A DNA stretch of 43,486 bases. Origin: DATILI01 sp035476635. Its GTDB lineage: Bacteria > Pseudomonadota > Gammaproteobacteria > Burkholderiales > Burkholderiaceae_C. Shown here piece by piece: positions 16,613 to 24,742 of the stretch (position 1 is its first letter; each line of letters opens with the position of its first letter). A model generated the notes under the pieces. That model made no database searches, was not told where the DNA came from, and saw only the letters and a program-made list of their open reading frames with translations. Where the stretch lies: contig DATILI010000226.1 in assembly GCA_035476635.1 (NCBI GenBank), positions 1 through 43,486 on the forward strand, in the 5' to 3' direction. Made by a program: the position numbers and the translations under genes.

Positions 16613-17920
16613 TCAACCCTTGACCGCGCGATGGCCGATATCCTTGCGGTACTGCATGCCGTCGAAGTGCACGCCCTGCGCCACGCCATAGGCACGCTGC
16701 TGGGCCTGGCGCACGCTGTCGGCCAGGGCCGTCACGCAGAGCACGCGGCCACCGGACGTGAGAATCGCGCCGTCCTTTTCAACGGTGCCCGCATGGAACA
16801 CCATGGCGTCATCGGCATCCTCGGGCAGGCCGGTGATGGCATCGCCCTTGCGCGGCGCCTGCGGATAGCCATGCGCCGCGACCACCACGCCCAGTGCGGT
16901 GCGGCGGTCCCATTGCAGCTCGATCTGATCGAGCTTGCCGTGCGGGCCGGGCTCGGTGGCCGCCCAGAGCACGTCGACCAGATCGCTTTTCAGGCGCATC
17001 AGGATCGGCTGCGTTTCCGGGTCGCCCATGCGGCAATTGAACTCCAGCGTCTTGGGATGGCCCTGGGCGTCGATCATCAGGCCCGCGTAGAGAAACCCGG
17101 TATAGGGAATGCCGTCTTTCTCCATGCCGCGGATGGTCGGCAGGATGATCTCGCGCATGGCCCGCGCGTGCACGTCGGGCGTGACCACCGGTGCCGGAGA
17201 ATACGCCCCCATGCCGCCGGTGTTCGGGCCCTCGTCACCATCGAGCAAGCGCTTGTGGTCTTGCGAAGTGGCCAGCGCCGTCACGTTCTTGCCGTCGCAC
17301 AGCACGATAAAGCTGGCTTCCTCGCCGTGCAGGAATTCCTCGATCACCACGCGCGGCGCAGCCTTGCCATCCGTGCCGGCGTTGTGCGTGACACCTAGCT
17401 TGTTGTCCAGCAGCATGAAGTCCACCGCCTCATGCGCCTCGGCCAGGGTCATGGCCACGACCACACCCTTGCCCGCCGCCAGGCCATCGGCCTTGACGAC
17501 GATCGGCGCGCCCAGGCGCTCAATAAACGCATGCGCGGGCACCGGGTCGGTAAACGTGTCGTAGTCCGCCGTGGGAATGCCGTGGCGGCGCATGAAGGCC
17601 TTGGAGAAGGCCTTGGAGCTTTCCAGCTGCGCGGCAGCGCGGGTCGGCCCAAAGACGCGCAGGCCATGCGCGCGGAACTCGTCGACCACGCCGGCCGCCA
17701 GCGGCGCCTCCGGCCCCACCACCGTGAGCGCTATCTTTTCGGCAAGCGCCCACGCGCGCAGCGCCTTCACATCGGTGATATCAATGTTCTCAAGCCGCGC
17801 ATCGCGCGCGGTTCCGCCGTTGCCCGGCGCCACATAGACGGCCTGGGCCTTGGGTGATTGCGACAGCTTCCAGGCCAGCGCATGTTCGCGGCCACCGCCG
17901 CCGATGACTAGGATTTTCAT
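16613..17920 (-). CDS. purD: Phosphoribosylamine--glycine ligase PurD
   Basis: A 435-residue ATP-grasp ligase that makes glycinamide ribonucleotide in purine synthesis. It starts MKILVIGGGGREHALAWKL, the family N-terminus, which decides the start at 17920; the 34 upstream codons are a shadow of yebC. The ATP-grasp region has IVVKADGLAAGKGVVVA and DEGPNTGGMGAYSPAP, with the metal site in LEFNCRMGDPETQ. It lies ten bases after yebC. A yebC-purD-hemF order is common in Burkholderiales (from memory). Confidence 0.97.
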   Translation of the reverse strand: MKILVIGGGGREHALAWKLSQSPKAQAVYVAPGNGGTARDARLENIDITDVKALRAWALAEKIALTVVGPEAPLAAGVVDEFRAHGLRVFGPTRAAAQLESSKAFSKAFMRRHGIPTADYDTFTDPVPAHAFIERLGAPIVVKADGLAAGKGVVVAMTLAEAHEAVDFMLLDNKLGVTHNAGTDGKAAPRVVIEEFLHGEEASFIVLCDGKNVTALATSQDHKRLLDGDEGPNTGGMGAYSPAPVVTPDVHARAMREIILPTIRGMEKDGIPYTGFLYAGLMIDAQGHPKTLEFNCRMGDPETQPILMRLKSDLVDVLWAATEPGPHGKLDQIELQWDRRTALGVVVAAHGYPQAPRKGDAITGLPEDADDAMVFHAGTVEKDGAILTSGGRVLCVTALADSVRQAQQRAYGVAQGVHFDGMQYRKDIGHRAVKG

Positions 17921-17930
17921 GGTGCGGCGT

Positions 17931-18650
17931 TCATAGTGCGGCGTTGTGAAAGACCTCCTGGACATCGTCCAGGTCTTCCAGCACGTCGATGATTCTCTGC
18001 ATCTTCGCAGCGTCGTCGCCACTCAGCTCAATGGTGTTTTCGGGTCGCATCGTGACCTCGGCCACTTCCGGCTTCAGGCCCGCAGCCTCCAGCGCATTTT
18101 TCACGGCTTCGAATTCCGCATAGGCGGTCAGCACCTCGATGGCGCCATCGTCGCCGGTGATGACATCCTCGGCGCCGGCTTCCAGGGCCACTTCCATCAC
18201 CTTGTCTTCGCTCGTTCCCGGCGCAAAGACCAATTGGCCGCAATGCTTGAACTGGAACGCCACCGAGCCTTCGGTGCCCATGTTGCCGCCGTACTTGCTG
18301 AAGGCGTGGCGCACTTCGGCCACGGTACGGACCTTGTTGTCGGTCATGGTGTCCACGATGATGGCCGCACCGCCGATGCCGTAGCCCTCGTAGCGAATTT
18401 CCTCGTAGTTCACGCCTTCGAGGTTGCCGGTGGCCTTGTCGATGTTGCGTTTGACAGTATCGGCAGGCATATTGGCCGCCTTGGCCTTCTCCACGGCCAG
18501 GCGCAGGCGCGGATTGGCGCTCAGGTCGCCGCCGCCCTGGCGCGCCGCCACCATGATTTCACGGATCACACGGGTCCACACCTTCCCCCGCTTTTCGTCC
18601 TGGCGACCCTTGCGGTGCTGAATATTCGCCCATTTACTGTGTCCGGCCAC
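17931..18650 (-). CDS. YebC/PmpR family protein
   Basis: A 239-residue member of the YebC family with the invariant start MAGHSKWANIQHRKGRQD. IDKATGNLEGVNYEEIRYEGYGIGG follows; the GYGxxG phrase is diagnostic. Family members have been described as transcription regulators and, more recently, as translation factors that help ribosomes through proline-rich stretches, so I leave the role open. The start codon is GTG at 18650, preceded by AAGAAGGG. It is the first gene of the leftward operon and diverges from the HerA-like gene. Confidence 0.93.
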   Translation of the reverse strand: MAGHSKWANIQHRKGRQDEKRGKVWTRVIREIMVAARQGGGDLSANPRLRLAVEKAKAANMPADTVKRNIDKATGNLEGVNYEEIRYEGYGIGGAAIIVDTMTDNKVRTVAEVRHAFSKYGGNMGTEGSVAFQFKHCGQLVFAPGTSEDKVMEVALEAGAEDVITGDDGAIEVLTAYAEFEAVKNALEAAGLKPEVAEVTMRPENTIELSGDDAAKMQRIIDVLEDLDDVQEVFHNAAL

Positions 18651-18719
18651 GAAGAACCCTTCTTGCTTGATTTAATCTACAGGCCTGATTTTACTTTTCC
18701 ACCCCGAGGGACTCCCGCC

Positions 18720-20249
18720 ATGGCTGAACCGCTGCTTATCGCCAGGAACAAAGACATCGAATGCCATCTGCTGCCGGCGCTGGCCAACCGCCATGGCCTG
18801 ATCACCGGCGCCACCGGAACCGGCAAGACCGTCACCCTGCAAACCATCGCGGAGAATTTCTCCAGGATCGGTGTGCCCGTCTTCATGGCCGATGTCAAGG
18901 GCGACCTGACGGGCGCCGCCCAGGCCGGCAGCATCGGCGAAAAGCTGGCCGCCGTGCTCAAGGAGCGCGGCCTGGTGCCGCCCCAGTCCCAGGCCTGCCC
19001 CGCCACGCTGTGGGATGTGTTCGGCGAACAAGGCCATCCCGTGCGCGCCACCGTCTCCGACATGGGTCCGCTGCTCCTGGGGCGCATGCTCAACTTGAAC
19101 GAAACCCAGTCCGGCGTGCTCAACCTGGTCTTCAAGATCGCCGACGACCACGGCCTGCTGCTGCTGGACTTGAAAGACCTGCGCGCCATGCTGCAGCACG
19201 TGGGCGACAACGCCAGCCAGTTCACCACCGAATACGGCAACATCAGCGCGGCCAGCGTGGGCGCCATCCAGCGCGGCCTGCTGCAGATCGAGACCCAGGG
19301 CGGCGACAAGTTCTTTGGCGAGCCGATGCTCGACATCGGTGACTTCATGCAAACCATCGACGGCCAGGGGGTCGTCAACATCCTCGCCGCCGACAAGCTG
19401 ATGAACTCGCCGCGCCTGTACGCGACCTTCCTGCTGTGGATGCTGTCCGAGCTGTTCGAGCAGTTGCCCGAAATCGGCGACCCGGAAAAGCCCAAGCTCG
19501 TGTTCTTCTTCGACGAAGCGCACCTGCTCTTCAACGAAGCGCCCAAGGTGCTCGTCGAGCGCATCGAACTGGTGGTGCGGCTGGTGCGCTCCAAGGGCGT
19601 GGGCGTGTATTTCGTGACGCAGAACCCGCTGGACATTCCCGACTCGGTACTGGCCCAGCTCGGCAACCGGGTGCAGCACGCGCTGCGCGCCTTCACCCCG
19701 CGCGACCAGAAGGCCGTCAAGGCCACGGCCACCACCATGCGCCAGAAACCGGGCCTGGACATCGAAACGGCCATCACCGAACTGGCGGTCGGCGAAGCCC
19801 TGGTGAGCTTTCTGGACGCCAAGGGCCGCCCCAGCATCACCGAGCGCGTCTACGTGCTGCCGCCCGGCAGCCAGATCGGGCCCATCACCCCGGCGCAGCG
19901 CCAGGCCCTGGTGCAAGGTTCGCTGGTTGCGGGCGTCTATGAAAAGGCCGTGGACCGCGAGTCCGCCTACGAAAAGATCAAAGGCCGCGTGCCGGCCGCT
20001 CCAGCCGGCGGCGGTGCATCCGGCGGAACCACCCTGCCCGGTGCCCAGGCACCTGCCGAAGCGGAAGCTGGTGGCATGCTCGGCGGCCTCAACGAGATAC
20101 TGTTCGGCTCCACCGGCCCGCGCGGCGGCAAGCGCGACGGCCTGGCGCAGACCATGGCCAAGTCCGCGGTGCGCACCATCGGCACTACAGTGGGTCGCGA
20201 AATCCTGCGCGGCGTGCTGGGCAGCATCATGGGTGGCAAGCGGCGCTGA
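18720..20249 (+). CDS. HerA-like P-loop ATPase (YjgR/DUF853 family)
   Basis: A 509-residue HerA/FtsK-superfamily ATPase. Walker A GATGTGKTVTLQ lies near residue 30, then VFMADVKGDLTG, Walker B LVFFFDEAHLLF, and a sensor region GVYFVTQNPLDIPDSVL with ALRAFTPRDQKAV containing a likely arginine finger. The Gly/Ala/Pro-rich linker and hydrophobic C-terminus (residues 425-509) are typical of the YjgR group. The biological role of YjgR is unknown. No NurA nuclease gene is near, so it is not the archaeal-type HerA-NurA pair. I start at ATG 18720; the longer ORF upstream is a shadow of yebC. GAGGGACTCCC upstream may serve as the ribosome site. Confidence 0.88.
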   Translation: MAEPLLIARNKDIECHLLPALANRHGLITGATGTGKTVTLQTIAENFSRIGVPVFMADVKGDLTGAAQAGSIGEKLAAVLKERGLVPPQSQACPATLWDVFGEQGHPVRATVSDMGPLLLGRMLNLNETQSGVLNLVFKIADDHGLLLLDLKDLRAMLQHVGDNASQFTTEYGNISAASVGAIQRGLLQIETQGGDKFFGEPMLDIGDFMQTIDGQGVVNILAADKLMNSPRLYATFLLWMLSELFEQLPEIGDPEKPKLVFFFDEAHLLFNEAPKVLVERIELVVRLVRSKGVGVYFVTQNPLDIPDSVLAQLGNRVQHALRAFTPRDQKAVKATATTMRQKPGLDIETAITELAVGEALVSFLDAKGRPSITERVYVLPPGSQIGPITPAQRQALVQGSLVAGVYEKAVDRESAYEKIKGRVPAAPAGGGASGGTTLPGAQAPAEAEAGGMLGGLNEILFGSTGPRGGKRDGLAQTMAKSAVRTIGTTVGREILRGVLGSIMGGKRR

Positions 20250-20367
20250 TGCCGCGCATCTATAGATGGACTTTCGACACCGACGCGCCTAGGATGGGCT
20301 GAAGCAAAAGAAGTTGCCACCAGGATCAGGGAGTCACCCAGCGCCTCACCGCGGGCAAGGGGGCTTT

Positions 20368-22299
20368 ATGCATTCCTCCAGTTGGCTTAACCGTCTGCTG
20401 TTGTGGCAGAAATTTGCCATCGTCGGTGCCTTGGCGCTGGTCGCCGTCGGCATCCCGGCCTGGCTCTACGTGCGCGAGGCCGACAAGAACTGGGATGCCG
20501 CCGTCCTTGAGCGCCAGGGGCTGGCACCGATGGCACTGGTCCTGAAGACGATCCAGTTGACGCAGCAACACCGCGGCCTGTCGGCGCTGGTGCTCGGCGG
20601 CGTCAGCTCCGAGAAGGAAAAGCGCGAAGCCAAGCAACGCGAAGCGGACACGGCCTATGAAGCGCTCGATGTCTTGGTCAAGTCCCTGGGCAACAAGGCG
20701 ATCGAGGACGTCTGGCGCCAGCCGAAGCAGGACTGGGTGGCACTGCGCGACGGTGTCTCGCGCGCCAGTATCAGCGTGCCGCAAAGCTACCAGGCGCACA
20801 CCAGCCTGATTCCCAAGCTACTGCTGCTCAACGAGCTTGTCGGCGACCAGTTCGGATTGAGCCTGGACCCCGATGCCGACACCTACCAGTTGATCCAGTC
20901 GATGTTCTATGTTCAGCCGTATGTCACTGAAGAGCTTGGCAAGATGCGCGCCAAAGGCGCCGGCCTGCTTGCAAGAAAGGAAGCCACTCAGGAAGACAAG
21001 ATGGTCATGGCCGAACTGATCGCCCGCGCCGGCGATCGCCTGGCGCAGATGCGCACCGCCTTCGGCAAGGCGGTGGCCAGCAATCCCGACATCGGCGCGA
21101 AGCTCGGCGAACCGATGAACGCCGCGCAATCGCTGGCAAACGAGGCCATGAGCGTGGCTAGCGAGAAGATCGCCAAGGCCGAGGCTCTCACCCATTCCGG
21201 CGTCGAATACGTGGGCCTGACGACGCGCGCCATCGATGCGCAGTTCGCGCTGAATGCCGCCGCCAACACTGCGCTGGAGCAGATGTTGGCGCGCAAGATC
21301 TCCGACTTCCGGTCGCTGCGCTGGACCATGCTGGGCGCGATGGCGGCGCTGCTGGCGCTGGCCGCCTGGCTGCTGCGCTTGATCGCGCACTCGATCAGCA
21401 GACCCTTGACCGAGGCAGTGACGGTGGCGCGGCGCATTGCGGCGGGCGACCTGACCTCTCACTTTGGTCCCGCACGCGGAGACGAGACCGGCCAACTGCT
21501 GAGCGCGCTGAAGGAGATGAACGAGAACCTCGCAAGCATGGTCGACGCCATGCGCCGCGGCATCGACGAGATCGATGCCGGCGCCACCGATATTGCGAGC
21601 GGCAACAACGACCTGTCCGCGCGTACCGAATCGCAGGCATCGAGCCTGGAGCAGACAGCGGCCTCGATGGTGCAGATGACGGCAACCGTGCGCCAGAACG
21701 CGGAAAACGCGCGCCAGGCCAATCAACTTGTCGACGGTGCGGCGGGTGTGGCGCTGCGCGGTGGCGACATCGTATCGAAGGTGGTCAGCACCATGGGCGC
21801 CATCAACGACAGCTCGCGGCGCATCGTCGACATCATCGGTGTGATCGATGGAATCGCCTTCCAGACCAACATCCTCGCGCTGAACGCGGCCGTGGAAGCA
21901 GCGCGCGCCGGCGAGCAGGGCCGCGGTTTCGCGGTGGTGGCCGGCGAAGTGCGCAGCCTCGCGCAGCGCAGCGCCGCGGCGGCCCGCGAGATCAAGACAT
22001 TGATCGGCTCGAGCGTGGAGAAGGTCGAGGCCGGCAATGGGCTTGTCGCCAGCGCCGGGCAGTCGATGGACGAGATCGTGGCCAGCGTCAAGCGCGTGAC
22101 CGGCATCATGGGGGAAATCGTCACCGCCACCGAAGAGCAGCGCAGCGGCATCGAGCAGATCGACCAGGCCATCGCGCAGATGGACGGCGTGACGCAGAAG
22201 AACGCCGCACTGGTGGAGCAGGCCGCAGCCGCTGCCGGCACCATGAAGGAGCAATCGCAACGCCTGGTGCAAGCCATGGCGTCGTTCCGCCTGGCTTGA
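20368..22299 (+). CDS. Methyl-accepting chemotaxis protein with NIT-like sensor
   Basis: A 643-residue chemoreceptor: first membrane helix about residues 13-32, periplasmic domain of about 280 residues, second helix about 317-338, then HAMP (SISRPLTEAVTVARRIAAGD) and the signalling hairpin. The hairpin tip has the hallmark GIAFQTNILALNAAVEAARA with RGFAVVAGEVRSLAQRS. The periplasmic part contains TQQHRGLSALVLGG, like the R-G-x-S phrase of nitrate/nitrite-sensing (NIT) domains, so a small-anion ligand is possible. There is no C-terminal NWETF-type CheR-binding pentapeptide. AAGGGGG before ATG 20368 is the ribosome site; the 18 upstream codons have none. No che genes adjoin it. Confidence 0.92.
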   Translation: MHSSSWLNRLLLWQKFAIVGALALVAVGIPAWLYVREADKNWDAAVLERQGLAPMALVLKTIQLTQQHRGLSALVLGGVSSEKEKREAKQREADTAYEALDVLVKSLGNKAIEDVWRQPKQDWVALRDGVSRASISVPQSYQAHTSLIPKLLLLNELVGDQFGLSLDPDADTYQLIQSMFYVQPYVTEELGKMRAKGAGLLARKEATQEDKMVMAELIARAGDRLAQMRTAFGKAVASNPDIGAKLGEPMNAAQSLANEAMSVASEKIAKAEALTHSGVEYVGLTTRAIDAQFALNAAANTALEQMLARKISDFRSLRWTMLGAMAALLALAAWLLRLIAHSISRPLTEAVTVARRIAAGDLTSHFGPARGDETGQLLSALKEMNENLASMVDAMRRGIDEIDAGATDIASGNNDLSARTESQASSLEQTAASMVQMTATVRQNAENARQANQLVDGAAGVALRGGDIVSKVVSTMGAINDSSRRIVDIIGVIDGIAFQTNILALNAAVEAARAGEQGRGFAVVAGEVRSLAQRSAAAAREIKTLIGSSVEKVEAGNGLVASAGQSMDEIVASVKRVTGIMGEIVTATEEQRSGIEQIDQAIAQMDGVTQKNAALVEQAAAAAGTMKEQSQRLVQAMASFRLA

Positions 22300-22405
22300 C
22301 CGGCAGGGCGCGGCGCGCAGCCGGCGCCCGATGCACAATGGCCGTCTTGCCGCGGCCACTGGCCGTGTGCGCCGCTTTTGCAACAACCCAGGACCCGAAC
22401 CTGCC

Positions 22406-23380
22406 ATGGCCGCCTTGCCCACCTCCTCCTTGCCGACCTTCGATGATGTCGCCGCCGCTGCCGAGCGGATCAAGGGCCACGCCCACCGCACACCCGTGCT
22501 GCGATCGCGCACGGCCGACGAACTGCTGGGCGCGCAGCTCTTCTTCAAATGCGAGAACTTCCAGCGCATGGGAGCGTTCAAGTTCCGAGGCGGCTTCAAC
22601 GCCTTGTCGCGCTTCACGCCGGCGCAGCGCAAGGCCGGCGTGCTGGCCTTCTCCTCCGGCAACCATGCGCAGGCGATTGCGCTGTCGGCCCGCATGCTGG
22701 GCATGCCTTCGGCCATCGTGATGCCACTGGACGCCCCTGCGGCCAAGCTGGCGGCCACGCGCGGCTATGGGGCCGAGGTCATCACGTACGACCGCTTCAC
22801 GCAAAGCCGCGAAGAGATCAGCCAGCGCATTGCGGCCGAGCGCGGCATGACGCTCATCCCGCCCTTTGACCATGCCGACGTGATCGCTGGCCAGGGCACG
22901 GCGGCCAAGGAACTGTTCGAGGATGCGGGTGAGCTCGATCACTTTTTCGTCTGCCTGGGCGGCGGCGGCTTGCTCAGCGGATCGGCGCTGGCCGCGCGCG
23001 CACTGTCGCCGGGGTGCAGGATCTACGGTGTCGAGCCCGAAGCCGGCAATGATGGCCAACAGTCGTTTCGCAGCGGCAGGATCGTGCACATCGATACCCC
23101 GCGCACGATTGCCGATGGTGCCCAGACGCAACACCTGGGCGAGCTGACCTTCGGCATCATCCGGCGCGACGTCGACGACATCCTGACTGTCACCGACGAC
23201 CAGCTCGTGGAGTCCCTGCGCTTTTACGCTGAACGCATGAAGATGGTGGTGGAGCCCACCGGCTGCCTGTCGCTTGCCGGCGCGCGGCACGCGGGCCTGG
23301 ACCTCAAGGGAGCAAGGGTTGGCGTGCTGGTCAGCGGCGGCAATGTGGACATGCAGCGCCTGGCACAGCTGCTGGTCTAG
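22406..23380 (+). CDS. PLP-dependent threo-3-hydroxyaspartate ammonia-lyase / threonine dehydratase-like
   Basis: A 324-residue fold-type II PLP enzyme. The PLP lysine is Lys59 in GAFKFRGG; SSGNHAQAIALSARMLG and the phosphate-binding LGGGGLLSGSALAAR are diagnostic. There is no C-terminal ACT domain, so it is not biosynthetic IlvA. The group includes threo-3-hydroxyaspartate ammonia-lyase (YEAS SRY1-like), serine racemase and catabolic threonine dehydratase. The lyase is the best guess from the AFKFRGG version, but substrate cannot be read with confidence. I start at ATG 22406. The next gene is URC1, 70 bases on and with its own promoter, so this gene may be only a neighbour. Confidence 0.8.
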   Translation: MAALPTSSLPTFDDVAAAAERIKGHAHRTPVLRSRTADELLGAQLFFKCENFQRMGAFKFRGGFNALSRFTPAQRKAGVLAFSSGNHAQAIALSARMLGMPSAIVMPLDAPAAKLAATRGYGAEVITYDRFTQSREEISQRIAAERGMTLIPPFDHADVIAGQGTAAKELFEDAGELDHFFVCLGGGGLLSGSALAARALSPGCRIYGVEPEAGNDGQQSFRSGRIVHIDTPRTIADGAQTQHLGELTFGIIRRDVDDILTVTDDQLVESLRFYAERMKMVVEPTGCLSLAGARHAGLDLKGARVGVLVSGGNVDMQRLAQLLV

Positions 23381-23401
23381 CAACACCTTCTTCCATGGGG
23401 C

Positions 23402-23430
23402 TTGTCAGCCGCAACACAGATCGGTACATT
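23402..23430 (+). promoter_or_regulatory. Sigma-70 promoter of the URC operon
   Basis: TTGTCA (23402-23407), a 17-base spacer, then TACATT (23425-23430). Start of transcription would be near 23437, just before AGGA at 23441-23444 and ATG 23451, giving a very short leader. No operator palindrome is evident in the small space. Confidence 0.65.
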
Positions 23431-23450
23431 GCATTTTTTGAGGAATCGCA

Positions 23451-24737
23451 ATGCCTGTTGACGTTGGCGCCAAGCCGCCGAGTTCCCCGAGCACCCAGCC
23501 CGCCCCCAGCCACATCCGCCTGACTTCCCACGCCAGTGGCTATGGCGCCCTGCCGATCCGATGGGGCGCGGCCAGCGCCGTGGAACGCGGCCCGGTGGTG
23601 GGCACCACCACCAAGCGCAGCCACCGCAACGTGATCGGCACGCACAGCGGCTCCTACAGCGTGTACCGCGCACTGGCCGTGGCCGCAGGCGCGCTGTCGC
23701 CGCAACACCGGGCGGACCTGACGAACACCTCGCCCACCGACCTCATCGGACCGCACCCGCAATGGAGCGAGCCGGGCAAGATCGTCTCGATGGATCCCTG
23801 GGGCGCCATGGTGGCCGATGCTTTCTCCGCCGAACTCGCCGCAGGCTATGACATCCGGCCCACCATTGCGGTGACCCAGGCGCATGTCATCCTGCCCGAA
23901 GTGATCGAAGCCCTGCAAAGCGGCCGCTTGAAGGCCGACGGCAAGTACCTGACCGCCGGCGGCGCAGCCATGGTGACCAAGGCGGCGATCGAACCAGTGT
24001 GGTACCTGCCCGAAGTGGCCAGGCGCTTTGGCTGCACGGAAGCCGATCTGCGCCGCGTTCTGTTCGAGGAAACCGGCGGCATGTACCCCGAGCTCGTGAC
24101 CCGCAGCGACCTGGAAGTGTTCCTGCCGCCGATCGGCGGGCAGACCGTCTACATCTTCGGCAACCCGCAGGACCTGGCCAACCCGGCGGTGGAACTCACC
24201 GCCCGTGTGCACGATGAATGCAATGGCTCGGACGTGTTCGGCTCGGACATCTGCACCTGCCGGCCTTACCTCACGCACGCCATCGAGGAATGCATCCAGG
24301 GCGCGCAGCGTGGCGGCGTCGGGCTTGTGTCCTACTCGCGCAAGGAAGGCCGGGCCCTCGGCGAAGTCACCAAGTTCCTGGTCTACAACGCGCGCAAGCG
24401 CCAGGTGGGCGGCGACACGGCCGACCAGTACTTCGCGCGCACCGAATGCGTGGCCGGCGTGCAGGACATGCGCTTTCAGGAACTGATGCCCGACGTGCTG
24501 CACTGGCTGGGCGTGCGCAAGATCCACCGCCTCGTGTCCATGAGCAACATGAAGTACGACGCCATCACCAGCTCGGGCATCGAGATCGGCACCCGTGTGA
24601 ATATTCCGGACGAACTCATTCCTGCCGATGCGCGCGTGGAGATGGACGCCAAGATGGCCGCCGGCTACTTCACGCCCGGGCCGGTGCCAGACGCGGATGA
24701 GCTCAAGAAGGCCAAGGGGCGAGGCCTTGCGGAGTGA
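23451..24737 (+). CDS. URC1-type GTP cyclohydrolase II-like protein (uracil catabolism)
   Basis: A 428-residue protein; ordinary RibA has about 200. The second half is GCH II-like. Three zinc cysteines, Cys257, Cys268 and Cys270 (DECNGS..DICTC), keep the exact RibA spacing. YSRKEGRALGEV matches the YxRxEGR motif. Tyr312 and the D339-x-R341 pair fall where E. coli RibA has its catalytic Tyr105 and D126-x-R128 (from memory). Residues 1-230 are an extension absent from RibA. This architecture is that of yeast Urc1, needed for uracil breakdown. It is followed by DUF1688 and upp, exactly the URC set, so I infer ring opening of a uracil nucleotide rather than riboflavin synthesis. Annotation as ribA would be misleading. 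Confidence 0.88.
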   Translation: MPVDVGAKPPSSPSTQPAPSHIRLTSHASGYGALPIRWGAASAVERGPVVGTTTKRSHRNVIGTHSGSYSVYRALAVAAGALSPQHRADLTNTSPTDLIGPHPQWSEPGKIVSMDPWGAMVADAFSAELAAGYDIRPTIAVTQAHVILPEVIEALQSGRLKADGKYLTAGGAAMVTKAAIEPVWYLPEVARRFGCTEADLRRVLFEETGGMYPELVTRSDLEVFLPPIGGQTVYIFGNPQDLANPAVELTARVHDECNGSDVFGSDICTCRPYLTHAIEECIQGAQRGGVGLVSYSRKEGRALGEVTKFLVYNARKRQVGGDTADQYFARTECVAGVQDMRFQELMPDVLHWLGVRKIHRLVSMSNMKYDAITSSGIEIGTRVNIPDELIPADARVEMDAKMAAGYFTPGPVPDADELKKAKGRGLAE

Positions 24738-24742
24738 CGCGC

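Noticed and set aside
18720..20249. A HerA-NurA or phage-defence helicase system
   Set aside because: There is no NurA, SIR2 or other effector gene next to it; the neighbours are yebC and a chemoreceptor, and the product matches the housekeeping YjgR group.
22305..22330. GC-rich hairpin after the chemoreceptor gene (GGGCGCGGC ... GCCGGCGCCC) as a terminator
   Set aside because: The stem is strong, but no T run follows, so I cannot call it a rho-independent terminator.
23451..24737. Annotation as riboflavin gene ribA
   Set aside because: The GCH II motifs are real, but the doubled length, N-terminal extension and DUF1688/upp neighbours fit URC1 better. No other riboflavin gene is near.
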